Of a stretch of DNA of 21,618 nucleotides, positions 20,782 through 21,618 are shown piece by piece (the first letter of the stretch is position 1; each line of letters starts with the position of its first letter). The position numbers and the translations under genes were made by a program. The notes under the pieces were generated by a model. The model saw nothing but the letters and a program-made list of their open reading frames with translations. It had not been told where the DNA came from and did not search any database. Origin of the DNA: a virus; IMG/VR virus record IMGVR_UViG_3300027741_000305, positions 1 to 21,618 of that record. One strand, given 5' to 3'.

Positions 20782-20932
20782 TAATTTAAAGGAAGATAGT
20801 AAAAAGTGGGCTAAACGAGCAGCATTTTTTGCAATATTTGGTATCACAGGTGCTGCCGCTCTTCTTGCATATAATACATACCGTATGTCTAAAGGTCTTG
20901 ATGAGATTGATTGGGAAAATATAAAGCTATGA
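20765..20932 (+). CDS. Small single-pass membrane protein
   Basis: A 55-residue protein. A charged N-terminus (MMDKNNNLKEDSKKWAKR) leads to one hydrophobic helix at about residues 19-36 (AAFFAIFGITGAAALLAY), then a short C-terminal tail (MSKGLDEIDWENIKL). An AAGG site lies 6 bases before ATG 20765; an adjacent ATG at 20768 is an alternative start. Overlaps with both neighbours (17 bases upstream, ATGA downstream) suggest coupled translation. The basic residues before the helix favour an N-in, C-out orientation less than N-in anchoring, so topology is unsure. The role is unknown; it is too small and lacks features to call it a holin. Confidence 0.8.
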   Translation: MMDKNNNLKEDSKKWAKRAAFFAIFGITGAAALLAYNTYRMSKGLDEIDWENIKL

Positions 20933-21609
20933 AAGTAAATATTGGTCCTTATAAATCAGACATTATTCCGGTATATAGTTGGGAATATCGTTATGAGTGC
21001 TGGCGCAGACCTCAAACTTGCTATCTTCCTGAAGAAGAGTATACTAAGTTTGATAAGTTCGTCTTTGGCTTCTTCGATATACTTTCTAAACTATCACGTC
21101 CCATTAATTATTGGTATGCAGATCAAAAACGTACTGAAAAGGTCCGTATTGATGACTATGATGTTTGGGGGGCTGATCATACTCTTGCTCTAATCATTCA
21201 TCCTGTTCTCGTAAAACTTAAAGAAAAGAAACATGGGTCGCCTTGTGTCGATGATGAAGATGTTCCAGATCATCTAAAGTCAACATCTGCTTCACCAAAA
21301 GAAAACGAATGGGATACAGATGACAATCATTATGCACGATGGGATTGGGTTCTTGATGAAATGATTTGGGCATTCAAGCAGCATACTGATCATAATTGTA
21401 ATTCTGATCAGTTTCATCACAATTCTGATCAGCTTGATATGACTTTTGAAAATGATGTTAATGATAAAAAGACCATCAAATTCAACCATCAGAAAAATCC
21501 AAATAAACCACCTTACTGGATTGACGAAGATGGAAAAAAAGCGCATTATGAAAGAATTGTAAATGGTCGTCGTCTCTTTGCAAAATACTACGATGGCCTT
21601 TGGGATTGA
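20929..21609 (+). CDS. Conserved T4-like phage protein of unknown function
   Basis: A 226-residue protein of a family widespread in T4-like and other large phages. It opens with KVNIGPYKSDIIPVYSW, has DVWGADHTLALIIHPVLVKL, then KEKKHGSPCVDDEDVPDHLK, and a DDNHYARWDWVLDEMIWAF block before a His/Asp-rich stretch. The many conserved Trp, His and Asp residues suggest metal or nucleic-acid binding, but the function is not known to me. ATG 20929 is chosen because it forms an ATGA overlap with the membrane-protein stop; a TTG at 20911 reads into that gene. A short in-frame duplication gives two NSDQ units near residues 158-168. A stop TGA ends at 21609. Confidence 0.88.
   Translation: MKVNIGPYKSDIIPVYSWEYRYECWRRPQTCYLPEEEYTKFDKFVFGFFDILSKLSRPINYWYADQKRTEKVRIDDYDVWGADHTLALIIHPVLVKLKEKKHGSPCVDDEDVPDHLKSTSASPKENEWDTDDNHYARWDWVLDEMIWAFKQHTDHNCNSDQFHHNSDQLDMTFENDVNDKKTIKFNHQKNPNKPPYWIDEDGKKAHYERIVNGRRLFAKYYDGLWD
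21387..21432 (+). repeat. Cluster of TGATCA palindromes and a 12-base repeat
   Basis: TGATCA occurs at 21387, 21405 and 21426. The last two lie in a 12-base direct repeat AATTCTGATCAG (21400-21411 and 21421-21432), 21 bases apart and in frame, coding the repeated NSDQ. Confidence 0.6.
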
Positions 21610-21618
21610 TTAATGTAC

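Noticed and set aside
1-21618. CRISPR arrays, insertion sequences, prophage integration signals
   Set aside because: No regular direct repeats with spacers, no transposase, no integrase or attachment-site structure seen on either strand.

Overview
The window is a contiguous piece of the structural and replication core of a T4-like tailed phage (myovirus). It encodes, in order, recognisable counterparts of T4 gp20, gp67/gp68-like core proteins, gp21, gp22, gp23, gp3, UvsY, UvsW, gp55, gp47, gp46, gp45, gp44, gp62 and RegA. The low GC content, dense packing (many ATGA and TAATG stop/start overlaps), TATAAATA late promoters and three tRNA genes all fit this. The order gp23 - gp3 - uvsY - uvsW - gp55 - gp47 - gp46 - deformylase - gp45 - gp44 - gp62 - regA is that of T4-like phages outside the enteric T-even group (cyanophages and phages of marine or alphaproteobacterial hosts). 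The host cannot be fixed from this sequence; an alphaproteobacterial host is only a guess.

Region 1 (1-6427, plus strand) is the head assembly cassette: portal, acidic core proteins, an unassigned 130-residue protein, prohead protease, scaffold and major capsid protein. It carries T4-type late promoters before the core gene, gp22 and gp23, and ends in a strong GAAA-tetraloop terminator that can work in both directions. Region 2 (6426-7153, minus strand) is a small reverse island of three short unknown genes with two sigma70-type promoters, placed among late genes. Region 3 (7091-11821) has gp3 behind a late promoter, then a near-consensus sigma70 promoter starting the recombination/transcription operon: UvsY, UvsW, an Sm-like small protein, the late sigma factor gp55 and the nuclease gp47.

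Region 4 (11825-18601) holds gp46, two small acidic proteins, peptide deformylase, a DUF3310-like protein, a GT-A-like glycosyltransferase, sliding clamp gp45, clamp loader gp44/gp62 with a zinc-ribbon gene wedged between them, RegA and a 55-residue protein. Two strong RNA-hairpin-capable repeats occur here: a 24-bp stem between gp45 and gp44, and a 14-bp perfect inverted repeat inside the zinc-ribbon gene just before gp62. Region 5 (18602-21618) is accessory. It has a GTG-start HNH endonuclease abutting tRNA-Arg(UCU), a Prx5-type peroxiredoxin, a tRNA with anticodon UAU and an abnormally long variable region, a CAU tRNA, and four unknown proteins, one a small membrane protein.

Functionally, gp55 (sigma) and gp45 (clamp, the mobile activator of T4 late transcription) are both encoded here, and their expected target promoters TATAAATA lie in front of the head genes. 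UvsY, UvsW, gp46 and gp47 form the recombination-dependent replication set, and gp44/62/45 the processivity set, with RegA as the expected translational repressor. DNA polymerase gp43, which directly follows regA in T4, is not in the window, nor is a gp24 vertex gene after gp23.
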